Shown here: piece after piece, positions 1 through 9,100 of the stretch
Numbering within the stretch: the stretch's first letter is position 1
Layout: every line of letters begins with the position of its first letter
Virus record (IMG/VR): IMGVR_UViG_3300019360_000279
Coordinates: 1 to 37,934 of that record
Length of the DNA: 37,934 bases
Source: a virus
Reading direction: 5' to 3' (one strand)
Position numbers and translations under genes: made by a program
Notes under the pieces: generated by a model
Databases searched by the model: none
Told to the model about the DNA's origin: nothing
What the model saw: only the letters and a program-made list of their open reading frames with translations

Positions 1-30
1 ATGGGGTCAAGACAAGATCGGCGGTACGGA

Positions 31-303
31 CGGTTCACCTCCGCGTGTGCGGAGACAATAATTATTGTTGACGCCCGTGGCGATGTCCCCGCGGTTCACC
101 TCCGCGTGTGCGGAGACAATGTTATAAAATTCAATCGTATTCGCGTCACTGTCGGTTCACCTCCGCGTGTGCGGAGACAATCAGTGAAAGTTCGCCTTCA
201 AGCCGTTGACGGTCGGTTCACCTCCGCGTGTGCGGAGACAATTCCATCAAGTTTGGCGTAAACGTAAAGAAGCACGGTTCACCTCCGCGTGTGCGGAGAC
301 AAT
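31..303 (-). CRISPR. Type I-E-like CRISPR array, five repeats
   Basis: Five identical 29-bp repeats lie at 31-59, 92-120, 153-181, 214-242 and 275-303. Each begins CGGTTCACC and ends GGAGACAAT on the plus strand, with an internal hairpin (CTCCGC...GCGGAG). The four complete spacers are each 32 bp, giving a strict 61-bp period; bases 1-30 are probably a partial spacer. The 29/32 geometry and a minus-strand repeat end of GTGAACCG (the crRNA 5' handle of type I-E systems) put the sense strand on minus. The leader is therefore expected to the right, where prophage sequence begins instead. No cas genes are in the window. By eye no spacer matches the prophage. Confidence 0.97.
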
Positions 304-350
304 GAGCGCAAACACGATAATTGAACACGTCGGAACACGATAATGCCCGG
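303..350. repeat. Putative Mu-type prophage end with two transposase-binding-like repeats
   Basis: The 11-mer AACACGATAAT occurs at 311-321 and 334-344, 23 bp apart, just inside a TG dinucleotide at 303-304. Phage Mu ends begin TG and carry about 22-bp MuA sites in tandem; the Mu right-end R2 site contains CACGATAAATGCG, very close to the second copy here. The position after the tail fibre genes also fits a Mu right end. The T at 303 belongs both to the CRISPR repeat consensus and to the proposed terminus, so the exact junction is ambiguous by one base. If 303 is the first phage base, the 5-bp target duplication should be GACAA (298-302). Confidence 0.7.
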
Positions 351-388
351 AATTTCATTTTGACACAGTCAAAAAACTTTTGGGCTTT

Positions 389-736
389 TTAGGTCAGAAT
401 CGGGGCATCTGCAAAGTATTCGTGTCGTTGCTTTACCTCAGCAATAGCCACTTGTTGTAATTGTAACGCGAGTTCTTGATTGTTGGTTACGAACGCATCA
501 AACTCGTCGTCAGTTTCGGCAATAGGTACGATTTTTTCAAATCGCTGAATTTCCGTACCGCCTTCCTCGAATGTTGTTTTGTCGTGGAAGCTTCGAGTCA
601 CAACATAGATACGTTTGGTGTCAAGCTTTATATGGATTTCGCTAATCAAGTGAACCGCCTTTGGGTGCAACCCTTTATCTTGTCCGATTGCTTCTTTTTG
701 CAGAAGCGGATAATTACGTGCTTCTCTCGCCATCAT
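389..736 (-). CDS. Hypothetical phage protein at the distal end of the late operon
   Basis: This 115-residue soluble protein is not recognised. The start is supported by AGGAGG six bases upstream of the first of two ATG codons (736 or 733), and the frame overlaps the preceding gene by 23 bp, as expected for translational coupling. It is the last late gene before the prophage terminus, a place where phages often carry tail-fibre assembly factors or accessory genes. The sequence is mixed charged with no membrane segment, and the C-terminal half (NNQELALQLQQVAIAEVKQR) is helical in character. Only 85 bp separate its stop from the CRISPR repeat, and no clear terminator lies between. Confidence 0.7.
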   Translation of the reverse strand: MMAREARNYPLLQKEAIGQDKGLHPKAVHLISEIHIKLDTKRIYVVTRSFHDKTTFEEGGTEIQRFEKIVPIAETDDEFDAFVTNNQELALQLQQVAIAEVKQRHEYFADAPILT

Positions 737-923
737 CTTTTACCTCCTGTGCAGTACTAAACTCTTGTTCTAACTCTTCAAGTAACGCATACGCGCCACG
801 CAGTCTCTCAATGAGCAACGCCGTTTCCTTTGCTTCACGTTCAAGAGTTATTAGCTTATTTTTTGCTGACTCAAATTCGTAAGTCAACGCATGTTTTTTT
901 GCCTGTAATGTTTCTATCTGCAT
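714..923 (-). CDS. Small coiled-coil protein
   Basis: This 69-residue protein is almost wholly helical and heptad-like, with regularly spaced leucines (YEFESAKNKLITLEREAK, then LLIERLRGAYALLEELEQEF). Function is unknown. It begins right after the tail fibre stop codon and overlaps the next gene, so it belongs to the late operon. A short coiled coil directly after a tail fibre gene could be a trimerisation or assembly partner of the fibre, but no family match is claimed. The ribosome binding site is weak: AAGGTG lies 12 bases upstream, inside the end of the fibre gene. Confidence 0.65.
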   Translation of the reverse strand: MQIETLQAKKHALTYEFESAKNKLITLEREAKETALLIERLRGAYALLEELEQEFSTAQEVKDDGERST

Positions 924-2177
924 CTAAGTCAATGTCACCTTTTTAATCGTGCCAGAATCGTTATAAGCCAGATATACGCTACCCCCGCTTGTATCTTTGT
1001 GAATGCCCCAATCCTTGTTTGCCGGTAACTGTGTTGTTGTTGGAGCGACTGTTGAAGCCGTGTAACCAACAAATCTTGCGCCACCCACGAACGTCACATA
1101 ACCCGTTGCCGCCGCAATGAACAATGTCATTCCAATTGATAAACTAGAAAACGTGAAATCATAGTTAGCTCCGCCTGTTCCGAGAATGAAGTTACTTGAG
1201 CCTGATTGATAGTAACCAAAACGAGCATCGCCCAGAAACAAACCTTTGTCATTGCCGATTGTGAGAGTGCCTCCAAACACAACATCGCTTCCAGAGACGC
1301 TAGAACCTGAAATGCCTCCAAAGGTTGAACCGTCAACTCTATATTGGAGTTGCGAGCCAGAGCCGCCCGGCGAACCGCCACCACCGCCACCTGTCGCACT
1401 CAACACCCCGCCCGACAAAGACAAGCCAGAGCCTATTGAAATCTCTTCGACATCGCCGGAACTTGCCGTACTACGCCCCAACAAACGAGCCGTAGCTATA
1501 TTTTGGAGTTTCGCAAAAGTGACCGCATCGCCATCAATATCGCCCGTTGCGATGGATGATTTAACAGCAAGTGCGCCAAGTCCTAAAGTTGTTCTTTGAG
1601 CCGCCGCATCAGCATCATCAATCAAAGCCCGCCCTGCGGCTGTACAAGTGATTTCCTCAATGTCACCCGCGCCCGCCGTGCTACGTCCCAGCAATTTGTC
1701 TGTGGCTGAGACGTTTTGAATCTTCGCGTAAGTGATGCCATCGTTTGCGATGTCAACATCATAGTTACCACCTGCGCCGCCATCGGTGACAGAAAAGCGT
1801 GAACCGTTGAAAGCGAGAACTCTTTCAGCCGTTAAGGTCGCATCCGTAGCAAGAGTTAAGTATTGCGCTGTTGTTGGCGCACCACCACCACCACCGGACG
1901 CTGTGATTGAGCCGCCTGAGATTGATAAGCCAGAGCCAATCGTCAGCCATTCAAACTGATTTGTCGTGTTGTTCCAATAGAGAATCTTATCTGCGTTCGG
2001 GTCTGTCAGAGCGGCGATTTGGTCAAGAAAACTATCCCAAGCTTGCGTTTCAGAGCCAAGCTTCAAGATATTTGTTTTACTTGCCTTTTTTGTTACGCCA
2101 CCTTCAACGACCGGAATCATCACTGAACCGTTAGGATTAGTAGTTTCCGTTAGTGCGGAAATTTTTGTATCAGCCAT
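924..2177 (-). CDS. Phage tail fibre protein
   Basis: The N-terminus MADTKISALTETTNP followed by a PVVEGGVTKK segment is the common start of many phage tail fibre proteins. The middle holds two diverged copies of a module (AKIQNVSATDKLLGRSTAG near residue 155 and AKLQNIATARLLGRSTASSG near 222), separated by glycine-rich linkers (GGGGGG), typical of a repetitive shaft. The C-terminus (NKDWGIHKDTSGGSVYLAYN) also recurs in phage fibres. It should trimerise and contact the host surface. The start has GGAGTAAACGAAA upstream. Its place next to tail tip genes and the prophage end matches fibre genes in other transposable phages. No receptor is predictable. Confidence 0.85.
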   Translation of the reverse strand: MADTKISALTETTNPNGSVMIPVVEGGVTKKASKTNILKLGSETQAWDSFLDQIAALTDPNADKILYWNNTTNQFEWLTIGSGLSISGGSITASGGGGGAPTTAQYLTLATDATLTAERVLAFNGSRFSVTDGGAGGNYDVDIANDGITYAKIQNVSATDKLLGRSTAGAGDIEEITCTAAGRALIDDADAAAQRTTLGLGALAVKSSIATGDIDGDAVTFAKLQNIATARLLGRSTASSGDVEEISIGSGLSLSGGVLSATGGGGGGSPGGSGSQLQYRVDGSTFGGISGSSVSGSDVVFGGTLTIGNDKGLFLGDARFGYYQSGSSNFILGTGGANYDFTFSSLSIGMTLFIAAATGYVTFVGGARFVGYTASTVAPTTTQLPANKDWGIHKDTSGGSVYLAYNDSGTIKKVTLT

Positions 2178-2183
2178 TTTCGT

Positions 2184-3392
2184 TTACTCCAAAATCAAAT
2201 AATCACCCGATTCTGTTTGCAGATAATCATCGTTTTCAGCCAACAACTTACTTGAAAGCGACGGTGCTACGCCTGTGTCCAACGTCCCATCTTCTTCGTA
2301 TTGCTTCACACGCACAGACATATCGAAAAGATTCGGCGCAAGTGTTCTGTCTGAAAGTTCGCTGTCAAAACAGACAAGCGTTTCGACATTTCGTTCTTTG
2401 TCATTCAGATAAAACGGAATGTCGAATTTATGAAAACGCCGCAAAGCTTTGACGGTATCAAAAGCAGATAATCGCCGTGCTTGAAAGACCAAGCCCCATT
2501 TCTGCAACGTCTCGCTCAAATAACGAACCACACGGTCTTTGGGGCGCATTCCTTCGGCTTCCGAAATTTCGACTTCCTCGCTCTCGCTATGTTCGGTTTG
2601 CCTATCGAAATGAATCGGCATGATTGCCGTTGTCTTCAAAACTTCCATGTCAAACGCAGTACCACCAGACCAAAAACGTATGCCTTCAAGTTTTCCGTTT
2701 TGCTCATAAAAGCCAGCTATCGGATAAAGCGGATAGTTCAGAGTCGGACTAACAATTTCATAAAACAAAACACCGTTCTTTCTGCATCGGACTTTGCCGT
2801 TTTCAATAGACAGGCGAAAGATGTCTCCATCTTTGTAGGTGAATCCTCCGCCAGCCCAAGCCCCTAACACTGGCGAGCCGTTGACCCAAATTGAACCCCC
2901 GCTCGCTTGCGCTAAAACGAGCATAAAGTCAGCATTTGAGTTTGCCCAATAATATGAGTGTGTGCCACCTGATAACCCTATTCCGCGTGCATAAAAGTTG
3001 CCCGCTTGTGACGCCACAACTTCAATAAAACAATCTCCGCTTGTACAAGATTGACTCCCGACTGCTCCCTTCTCACTCGCAGTTGCTCCCGTATATTCAA
3101 GGTCGTTGTTGCCTAGTATAGTGACGCCCGCAGAAATGCTTGTCCATGTTGGTTTGACTACATCAAAAACACGGATGATTGCATCAGCAGAACTAAGAAG
3201 AACATCATGCGTTTGATTGAATGCTGAGAAATCAACTGATAGCCCCTCGCGTGCTGAAAACAACCCAGCCCAGCCTTGCAAGCCCACACTATCCCAAAGG
3301 GCAATGTTCGTGATGCCAGACACGCTGTAAGATGGTAACGGCGTTGTTCCGTATTTGTGGTTACTTTTAGTTGCTGTAATCGTTGGCGGCAT
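2184..3392 (-). CDS. Tail-associated protein with SPRY/lectin-like region
   Basis: This 402-residue protein lies between the tail hub and the fibre, so a role in the distal tail is likely. Residues about 120-240 read like a SPRY or concanavalin-like beta sandwich: small hydrophobic strands with NGSPVL, FRLSIENGKVRCRKNGVLFY and PIAGFYEQNGKLEGIRFW. The last 20 residues (LLAENDDYLQTESGDYLILE) form a short acidic motif often seen at the end of phage tail proteins. Residues about 250-380 form a separate compact domain rich in charged residues. The assignment is by context and fold impression; no enzymatic residues are seen. Confidence 0.7.
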   Translation of the reverse strand: MPPTITATKSNHKYGTTPLPSYSVSGITNIALWDSVGLQGWAGLFSAREGLSVDFSAFNQTHDVLLSSADAIIRVFDVVKPTWTSISAGVTILGNNDLEYTGATASEKGAVGSQSCTSGDCFIEVVASQAGNFYARGIGLSGGTHSYYWANSNADFMLVLAQASGGSIWVNGSPVLGAWAGGGFTYKDGDIFRLSIENGKVRCRKNGVLFYEIVSPTLNYPLYPIAGFYEQNGKLEGIRFWSGGTAFDMEVLKTTAIMPIHFDRQTEHSESEEVEISEAEGMRPKDRVVRYLSETLQKWGLVFQARRLSAFDTVKALRRFHKFDIPFYLNDKERNVETLVCFDSELSDRTLAPNLFDMSVRVKQYEEDGTLDTGVAPSLSSKLLAENDDYLQTESGDYLILE

Positions 3393-3399
3393 AACTCAA

Positions 3400-5364
3400 T
3401 TAACTCACAGGCTCATCGGTATAAAACGGAAATGTCACAGGCAATAAAGTAAAGCCTTGTTCATCTGCCGCTCCTGCCCCGCTTGCGGCATTGCTTGCAA
3501 GGCAATCAACAAATGCCTCGTAAGTATCTCCTGCTGACCAATGCGATAAATAAACTCTGTCAGCTTTACTTACATGATACGAATCCATCATCGCGCGAAA
3601 GCTGAACACACGCTCAGGGTCTGAAAACAACTTCATGTCAGTATCTGCAATCCTTTGTGCTAACGACCTGCTCATTACTCCTAAATCAATTGGCTGTAAA
3701 TTACTCGGCTGTCCGCCTTGCTCTTCACGTAATGCCGAGCGGTCTGCTTCGACAGGTTTGCGAGCATAAAATTCATCGTCAATGTCACGATAAAAATATA
3801 GTCGCCAATTCGGACGCTCTTCCATCGCTCGCGGCGTGGCTTCAAATGTCCCGGCAACTATATTGAACCGCACGTTGTCTTTATGTGGGTCATAGACAAA
3901 ATGATGTACAGATGCCCTGTCAGGTGGCAAGAACGTAATTTTCCCGTTTACATCTTGCCAATGCCAACCCGGAGCGCGATACATCACTTCCTCAAAGGCT
4001 TGGAAAGCGGTCATAGCATTTGCGGTCGCAAAGTGCGCTTCGTATCGTTTAACTTGACTGTCTGATGGAAACAGACGGCTTGTAGGAATAATTTCCAAAG
4101 AGCGCGACGGCGAAGACCATTCAAGATGTACTTCAGCCGGACCCGCCACCTCAAAATACTCAAGCTTGATGTTGTAAAGTTGCCCTGCTGTTAGTGTGAT
4201 TTGCCCTGTATTCGTGCGGACTGCGCCGCCTGTCCAATCATCAATGATTAACTGATTATTGACCCATAAACGAACCCCGTCGTCTGTGCGTGTCTGGAAT
4301 GTATAAAGCTCACTGTACTGAGGTTTTACCTGTCCTTCCCAACGCACTGAAACGCTATCCGAATTGACACCTGTTCCCGGCGAGCCTGTTCCCCAATTGA
4401 AATCAACTGTTGCGTCAACACGATTCAAAACAAAGGTTTCAAAATTCGTGCCGTTATAGTATCTACCCGTGAGTCCAACGCCTGTCGCCCCTGCCTGCGC
4501 TCCATAACGAAACCATATCAGTATGTCACAAGCAACTTTGAAATTGTGCCAACTCTGCCAATGAATTCTGGAAGAAGGTAATTTTGCTTCATTGAGAAGA
4601 ATGTCTGCCGCAACACGCGCATTATTGGCTGAGAAAGAATTGCTTAGATAAACGCCTGATGAATTATAGTCCGCCACTTTGCGCCCGCGCATGAAGAACG
4701 CAAACTTCGTAGGCTCACTGCCATCTGACAATGTATCAGGCAACAATCCTTCGACATAACACATTCCGCTGAAAGTGTATTTTGATGTCGGGAAAAATTC
4801 AGGTCTGCCTTGATTCGGGTCGTCATATCCCGCGTCGGCTTTCCAAACTTGCAGAGTCCCTGTTCCCGCATTGGTAATGTTGATTGCACTGCCACCGCTC
4901 GTTGCTGATAGCTGAAAAGTGTTTGTAGTTTTGTTTACGACGAAATACTTGACTGTTTCGGCTGTCAACCCTGCCGAAACAAGCCCGCCACGCGAACGCA
5001 CTCGCACTTCGTCATTGTTGTTGTAGCCATGTCCGTTTGCCGTAAAAGTGTCTGTCGAAGAGTCTGCCGTGAAAGTTTTTAGAACGATTTGCTTTGTGAT
5101 TGTGCCTGGATGCAAACGCCATTGGCGGACGCTTGAAATAAACTCATCAATCACTTGCCCGTCATACTCAAATCTATCCAAGCCGTCACAACCATACTTT
5201 CCGCCACGACACAAGAAAGCAATGAACGCAGTGCGGTCAACGCCGCCCACATTCTGCGTTTCAAAATAGACCAAGCGTGCCGCCGTCGCTTGTTTGCCCC
5301 AAGCATCTGCGGCTGTTGGATTTGCCTCATCTTTTGCTTGTCTTAAAACGAAACCCATCGTCAT
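3400..5364 (-). CDS. Lambda J-like tail tip protein with PA14 domain
   Basis: This 654-residue protein takes the central tail-hub position after a lambda L-like gene. Residues about 297-432 form a PA14 domain: it opens GLTGRYYNGTNF and continues with a TRTDDGVRLWVNNQLIIDDW segment, a LTAGQLYNIKLEY strand and EVHLEWSSPS. PA14 domains bind carbohydrates in many secreted and adhesin proteins, so the insert probably helps bind host glycans. Flanking parts resemble phage tail attachment proteins (RTAFIAFLCRGGKYGCDG near the start; a YRAPGWHWQDVNGKITFLPP segment after the domain). At 654 residues it is shorter than lambda J (about 1130). The frame overlaps the preceding gene by ATGA. Confidence 0.8.
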   Translation of the reverse strand: MTMGFVLRQAKDEANPTAADAWGKQATAARLVYFETQNVGGVDRTAFIAFLCRGGKYGCDGLDRFEYDGQVIDEFISSVRQWRLHPGTITKQIVLKTFTADSSTDTFTANGHGYNNNDEVRVRSRGGLVSAGLTAETVKYFVVNKTTNTFQLSATSGGSAINITNAGTGTLQVWKADAGYDDPNQGRPEFFPTSKYTFSGMCYVEGLLPDTLSDGSEPTKFAFFMRGRKVADYNSSGVYLSNSFSANNARVAADILLNEAKLPSSRIHWQSWHNFKVACDILIWFRYGAQAGATGVGLTGRYYNGTNFETFVLNRVDATVDFNWGTGSPGTGVNSDSVSVRWEGQVKPQYSELYTFQTRTDDGVRLWVNNQLIIDDWTGGAVRTNTGQITLTAGQLYNIKLEYFEVAGPAEVHLEWSSPSRSLEIIPTSRLFPSDSQVKRYEAHFATANAMTAFQAFEEVMYRAPGWHWQDVNGKITFLPPDRASVHHFVYDPHKDNVRFNIVAGTFEATPRAMEERPNWRLYFYRDIDDEFYARKPVEADRSALREEQGGQPSNLQPIDLGVMSRSLAQRIADTDMKLFSDPERVFSFRAMMDSYHVSKADRVYLSHWSAGDTYEAFVDCLASNAASGAGAADEQGFTLLPVTFPFYTDEPVS

Positions 5365-6101
5365 CTCAAATCCATTGGATAATCATCACGTCCACCACTT
5401 CCGCCTGTGCCACCGCCCGTATCCCATCCGCTTCCGCTTGTATCGGAGCGAGTGATTTGGACAAGAGCAAATCCCGGCACCCCTTCAATTCTCCAAAGGT
5501 TAAAATGCTCATCACAGGCATCCTCTGTTTTCAAACACGCCACAGCATCGCCGCCTTGATTTGATTGCCAACCGCAAAAACTGTCATCGGGCGACAGAAT
5601 CCCGTTTGCGTTAAATGTGGCTATACATCTTTGCGTCAATGGAAAGCCGCCGATGATTGCATTGCGCTTGAACAAATCACTTACAATTTTCAGAGTCACA
5701 CTGTTGTCAGAACGGCTAATGTTTGCGTCTCTGATTTCGCAATCAAAATGCTTGTCTAACTGATAGCTCAGTCCGATTTTGAAAGCCTTCCAAACCGCAA
5801 CCGTGCCTTTTTCAATCGAACGCCCACGCGCAAGAATGGTCTGTCCTAACACGCCGTCTGTGTTGTCAATTTTGATTGAACCGCCATCGGGAGCTTGTCC
5901 GAGCGGTTGAGAAATTTGAGGCTTTTCTTTCAAACGGGGCAGATAATTATGTCCATTCGTTGTAATGGCTGATTGTGCAAAATAGAATGACTCTGCCGAA
6001 TAAGCCCCGCTTGCTGGCAGAAACAAATCAATCAGCCAATGCGACACATCCCGCACTCCATTCTTCGCTGATTCAATCTCTGTTGTCATTGTCCGCGCCA
6101 T
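5361..6101 (-). CDS. Lambda L-like tail tip assembly protein with candidate Fe-S cysteines
   Basis: Its position between tape measure and the J-like hub, its length (about 246 residues) and its C-terminal cysteines suggest a counterpart of lambda gpL or the DUF2163/BR0599 tail family. Cysteines at about 159, 176, 189 and 196 (in QRCIATFN, SFCGWQ, ACLKTEDACDEH) could coordinate a [4Fe-4S] cluster, as four cysteines do in gpL. A glycine-rich tail (GWDTGGGTGGSGGRDD) ends the protein. I start it at the ATG at 6101, which overlaps the tape measure stop as TGATG and has AGAGG upstream; a TTG one codon earlier is also possible. The family assignment is moderate; the cluster is a prediction. Confidence 0.7.
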   Translation of the reverse strand: MARTMTTEIESAKNGVRDVSHWLIDLFLPASGAYSAESFYFAQSAITTNGHNYLPRLKEKPQISQPLGQAPDGGSIKIDNTDGVLGQTILARGRSIEKGTVAVWKAFKIGLSYQLDKHFDCEIRDANISRSDNSVTLKIVSDLFKRNAIIGGFPLTQRCIATFNANGILSPDDSFCGWQSNQGGDAVACLKTEDACDEHFNLWRIEGVPGFALVQITRSDTSGSGWDTGGGTGGSGGRDDYPMDLR

Positions 6102-9100
6102 CAATAACCTCTGCGTCTTATGTCGTCTTGCGTGCGTGTTAATCCGTTGCCCATGCCGCGCTCTTCAACGTGCGTGATAACCGAGCCAACAATAGCTTCT
6201 TTGCCGTCTTCGGTCTTAGCACCAACTTTGACAATTTCCGCCGATGTTTTTTCATCAACTCCGATTGTGTTCTGCATATAAATCTCAACATTAACAATCG
6301 GTTGTGAATTGCTTTGAGACTGATTTGAATTGCCCAAAGAAAGCGGTTTGTCGCCTGTGAATCCGCCTTCTGCAAAGCCCGGCACTTTTCTCTGTTTCAA
6401 GTACGGCTGAAGCGGTCGCCAATGATCAGGAGTCAACACGACCTCGTTGCCTGTCAGCCTCGCCCAGAAATCATCCTTACGGTCATAAACACCCGGCACA
6501 CGACCATTGAAAGGCATCATTCTCGCGCCATCCCAGCCCAACACTTTTCGCGCCCAACGTGCGTTGTCGTCGCCGGCAAAAATCTCTGCCCGCTCACGCA
6601 ATCTTTGAAGATTCTTCTGTCTGTTTACCTTGCCACCATCGGCAAAAGTAGGCGCAAACAAATCTGCTCTCGCTTGCCTTGCCGCTTGTGCATCTGCCAC
6701 CGCTTTTAATGTACTAATTTTCCCGTCTATTCTGCTGACATCCGCCAAAGCAATTCGTCGCGTTTTGCTGTCTTTCAATTGCGACATCTGTTGCAAATAA
6801 GAAGAGCGAATCTGTTGCGCTTGTGAGAGTGCAGAAGCTCCATCAGTTTTGTTACGACGCACACTGTCAATCAGTTGGTCTAGCTGGCTAAACGCATCCA
6901 ACATCGCCTGATTACGAATCCCTTCTTCTTGTCTGCGTTTTTTATTTCTGCCTAAGAAATACGCCCCAATCAACGCCACAGCCGCAATCGGAAGCAAAAA
7001 CGGAGCGGCGGCGGCAATGCCGGAAACCAACCCCGCAGGCAAGCCCAAACCTGTCAAAGCTCCCGGCGCAAGCAAAGCCGCCAGCGTACCGCCTAACACC
7101 AAGCCGCCCGCGCCGCCCAGAATCTGACCACCCACAGATTGACCGCCCAACATTGTTCCAAACGTCAACCCAAGTGTTGGGGCAAGTGTGCCGAGAAAAT
7201 TGCCAACGCCAGACAAACTGCCTTTGCCGCCAACAAACGACACCGCTTGTTGCGGCGTCATCTGTCCCGTGCGGCTGCGCGGCAAATTTACCAAACCTTC
7301 ACTCACAGATTTGGGAATTTCAATACCTCCGACTCCCGCACTTTTCACTGCTTCTTTTATTAGATTTGATTGTGAAGCATTGCTTGTAACGGATGACACA
7401 GCATGAGAGAAATTCTTCGCCGTATTCGCCGAAAAATTTCCTGCTCTTTCTGCGCCGGCATTATCTGATTTGCCCTTGCTAAATATGCCAAAAATTGAAC
7501 TCAACAAACTCCCTAAAATGCCACCGCTTGAGTTTTGATTACTACTTGATTTGCCCGTAAGCAGTTCCATGAACTTTGAAGCCGCCCATTCCGCCGCCAT
7601 CCGAATCAAAGCGCGTTTGAATTCATCAACGAGAAAATTCATCAATCCTTTCCACCCGTTTTCAACTGTCGCGTTGATTGCTCCCTCAAAGAAGTTTTGA
7701 ACTTCATCCTTCATTGCCTGCCAAGCCTGACGCGCTTTCTCTGCCTCTTTCATTTGGTCTATCACATCGGCAAGCCGCAAGGCTTCTTGGGCGCGTGCAT
7801 CGTTTATATCCGTAATGCCGGCTTTTTCTAAACGTTTCAATACTATTTCGCGCTCTGTGAGTTCGTTATATTGATAAAGTTTGCCGTTGAGGTCTGAAAG
7901 TAAATCCGAATAGGTTGCAGCAACTTGATTTTCCTTCGATTGTGCTGACCAGCCTTTTGCTTTGATTGCTATTTGAGCAAACAACGCAGATATTTCACCG
8001 AGTTTTTCAATAGGAATATCTAAGTTGTTTAGCTTTAGAATGCCCAGAAATAGTTCTGCAAGTTTTATAGGTTCAGCAGACTCCATACCTTTGATTACGG
8101 CGCTGAGTTCATTCAATTGTCCGACTTGCAATTTGAGGTCAGGCATATCCTCTATTCGCTCTAAGAACATATCCAAAGGCGTTTTGTCTTTGCCCCCAAA
8201 TTGTTTCCAATCGTTTTGCAGACGTTCGATTTGACGCCCTTCTTGTGTAATTGAGTCCGACAAAGCCTTTGCTGAACTTTTAATTTTTTCTTGTCGTTGC
8301 GAATCATCCTGCGCCACAAAGAAGTCCTCAAAAGCCTTTCTGAGTTTATCCAACTCATCCTTTGTATATTTTATTGCCCCGCCGGTTTGTCTCAAAAAGA
8401 TTTCGTATGCAATAGTGGCTTTATTGCTGATGGTTTGTGCGCGTTCTAACTCGTAAGTTTGATTTTTTAACTCTTCAATTTTTCGCTTGATGTTTTGCGT
8501 TGCTTCAGCAGATGCTTCTTTTTTGTCGATGTCATCAGCTAAAGCAATCTTTTGTTCATAAAGTGCTTTGAGTTGTTCGCGCTGTGCCTGTGTAAGCTGT
8601 TGTGTTGATAGTTTTTGATACTCTTGTTCGACAGCAGCTTTTCTTGAGTTGTTGCCAAAGAATTTAAGCTCTCTATCTAAATCCTCAACAGACGATTTAT
8701 ATGAATCAACAGCACGTTTGCCATCGTCAAAAGTTTTCTTTTGTTCATTTTGGGTTTGCTCAACGCTCTTACCCATTTTCGCAACTTCTGACAAAGCTTT
8801 TTTAATTGATTCAGGGAGAAGAGCGAAACGACGCTGGAGGTCAGTTTTATCAAATGAACCAGCGTTAATCGCCCGATTTAATTGGTTAAAGGCAGGGGAT
8901 AGTTGGCGTAGCATTTCCCAATAATCGTGCCCACTGTCTAAACCTTTTTTAAGTTGCTCGTCAAGCTGTTTTGCAAAAGATACAATGCCTTCGTAAGTGA
9001 GAAGTACATCCGCATCCGGCAGCTTTATATTAACTACTTCATTCGCATAGTTTTTTATTGCCGTACCGGCGGCAAGCGCGGCTTTTTCCTGTTCACGGAT

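Noticed and set aside
1-261. Open frame of 86 codons across the CRISPR array
   Set aside because: It simply reads through the repeats, with a repeated peptide from the repeat unit; it is not a gene.
1-303. Self-targeting spacers against this prophage
   Set aside because: I compared the spacers with the window by eye and saw no convincing protospacer; a proper search would be needed to be certain.
361-395. Possible terminator between the last late gene and the array
   Set aside because: A/T-rich with T-runs but no stable GC stem in either direction.
7139-7406. Several overlapping plus-strand frames within the tape measure gene
   Set aside because: Shadows of a long GC-balanced coding sequence; no ribosome binding sites and no protein-like pattern.
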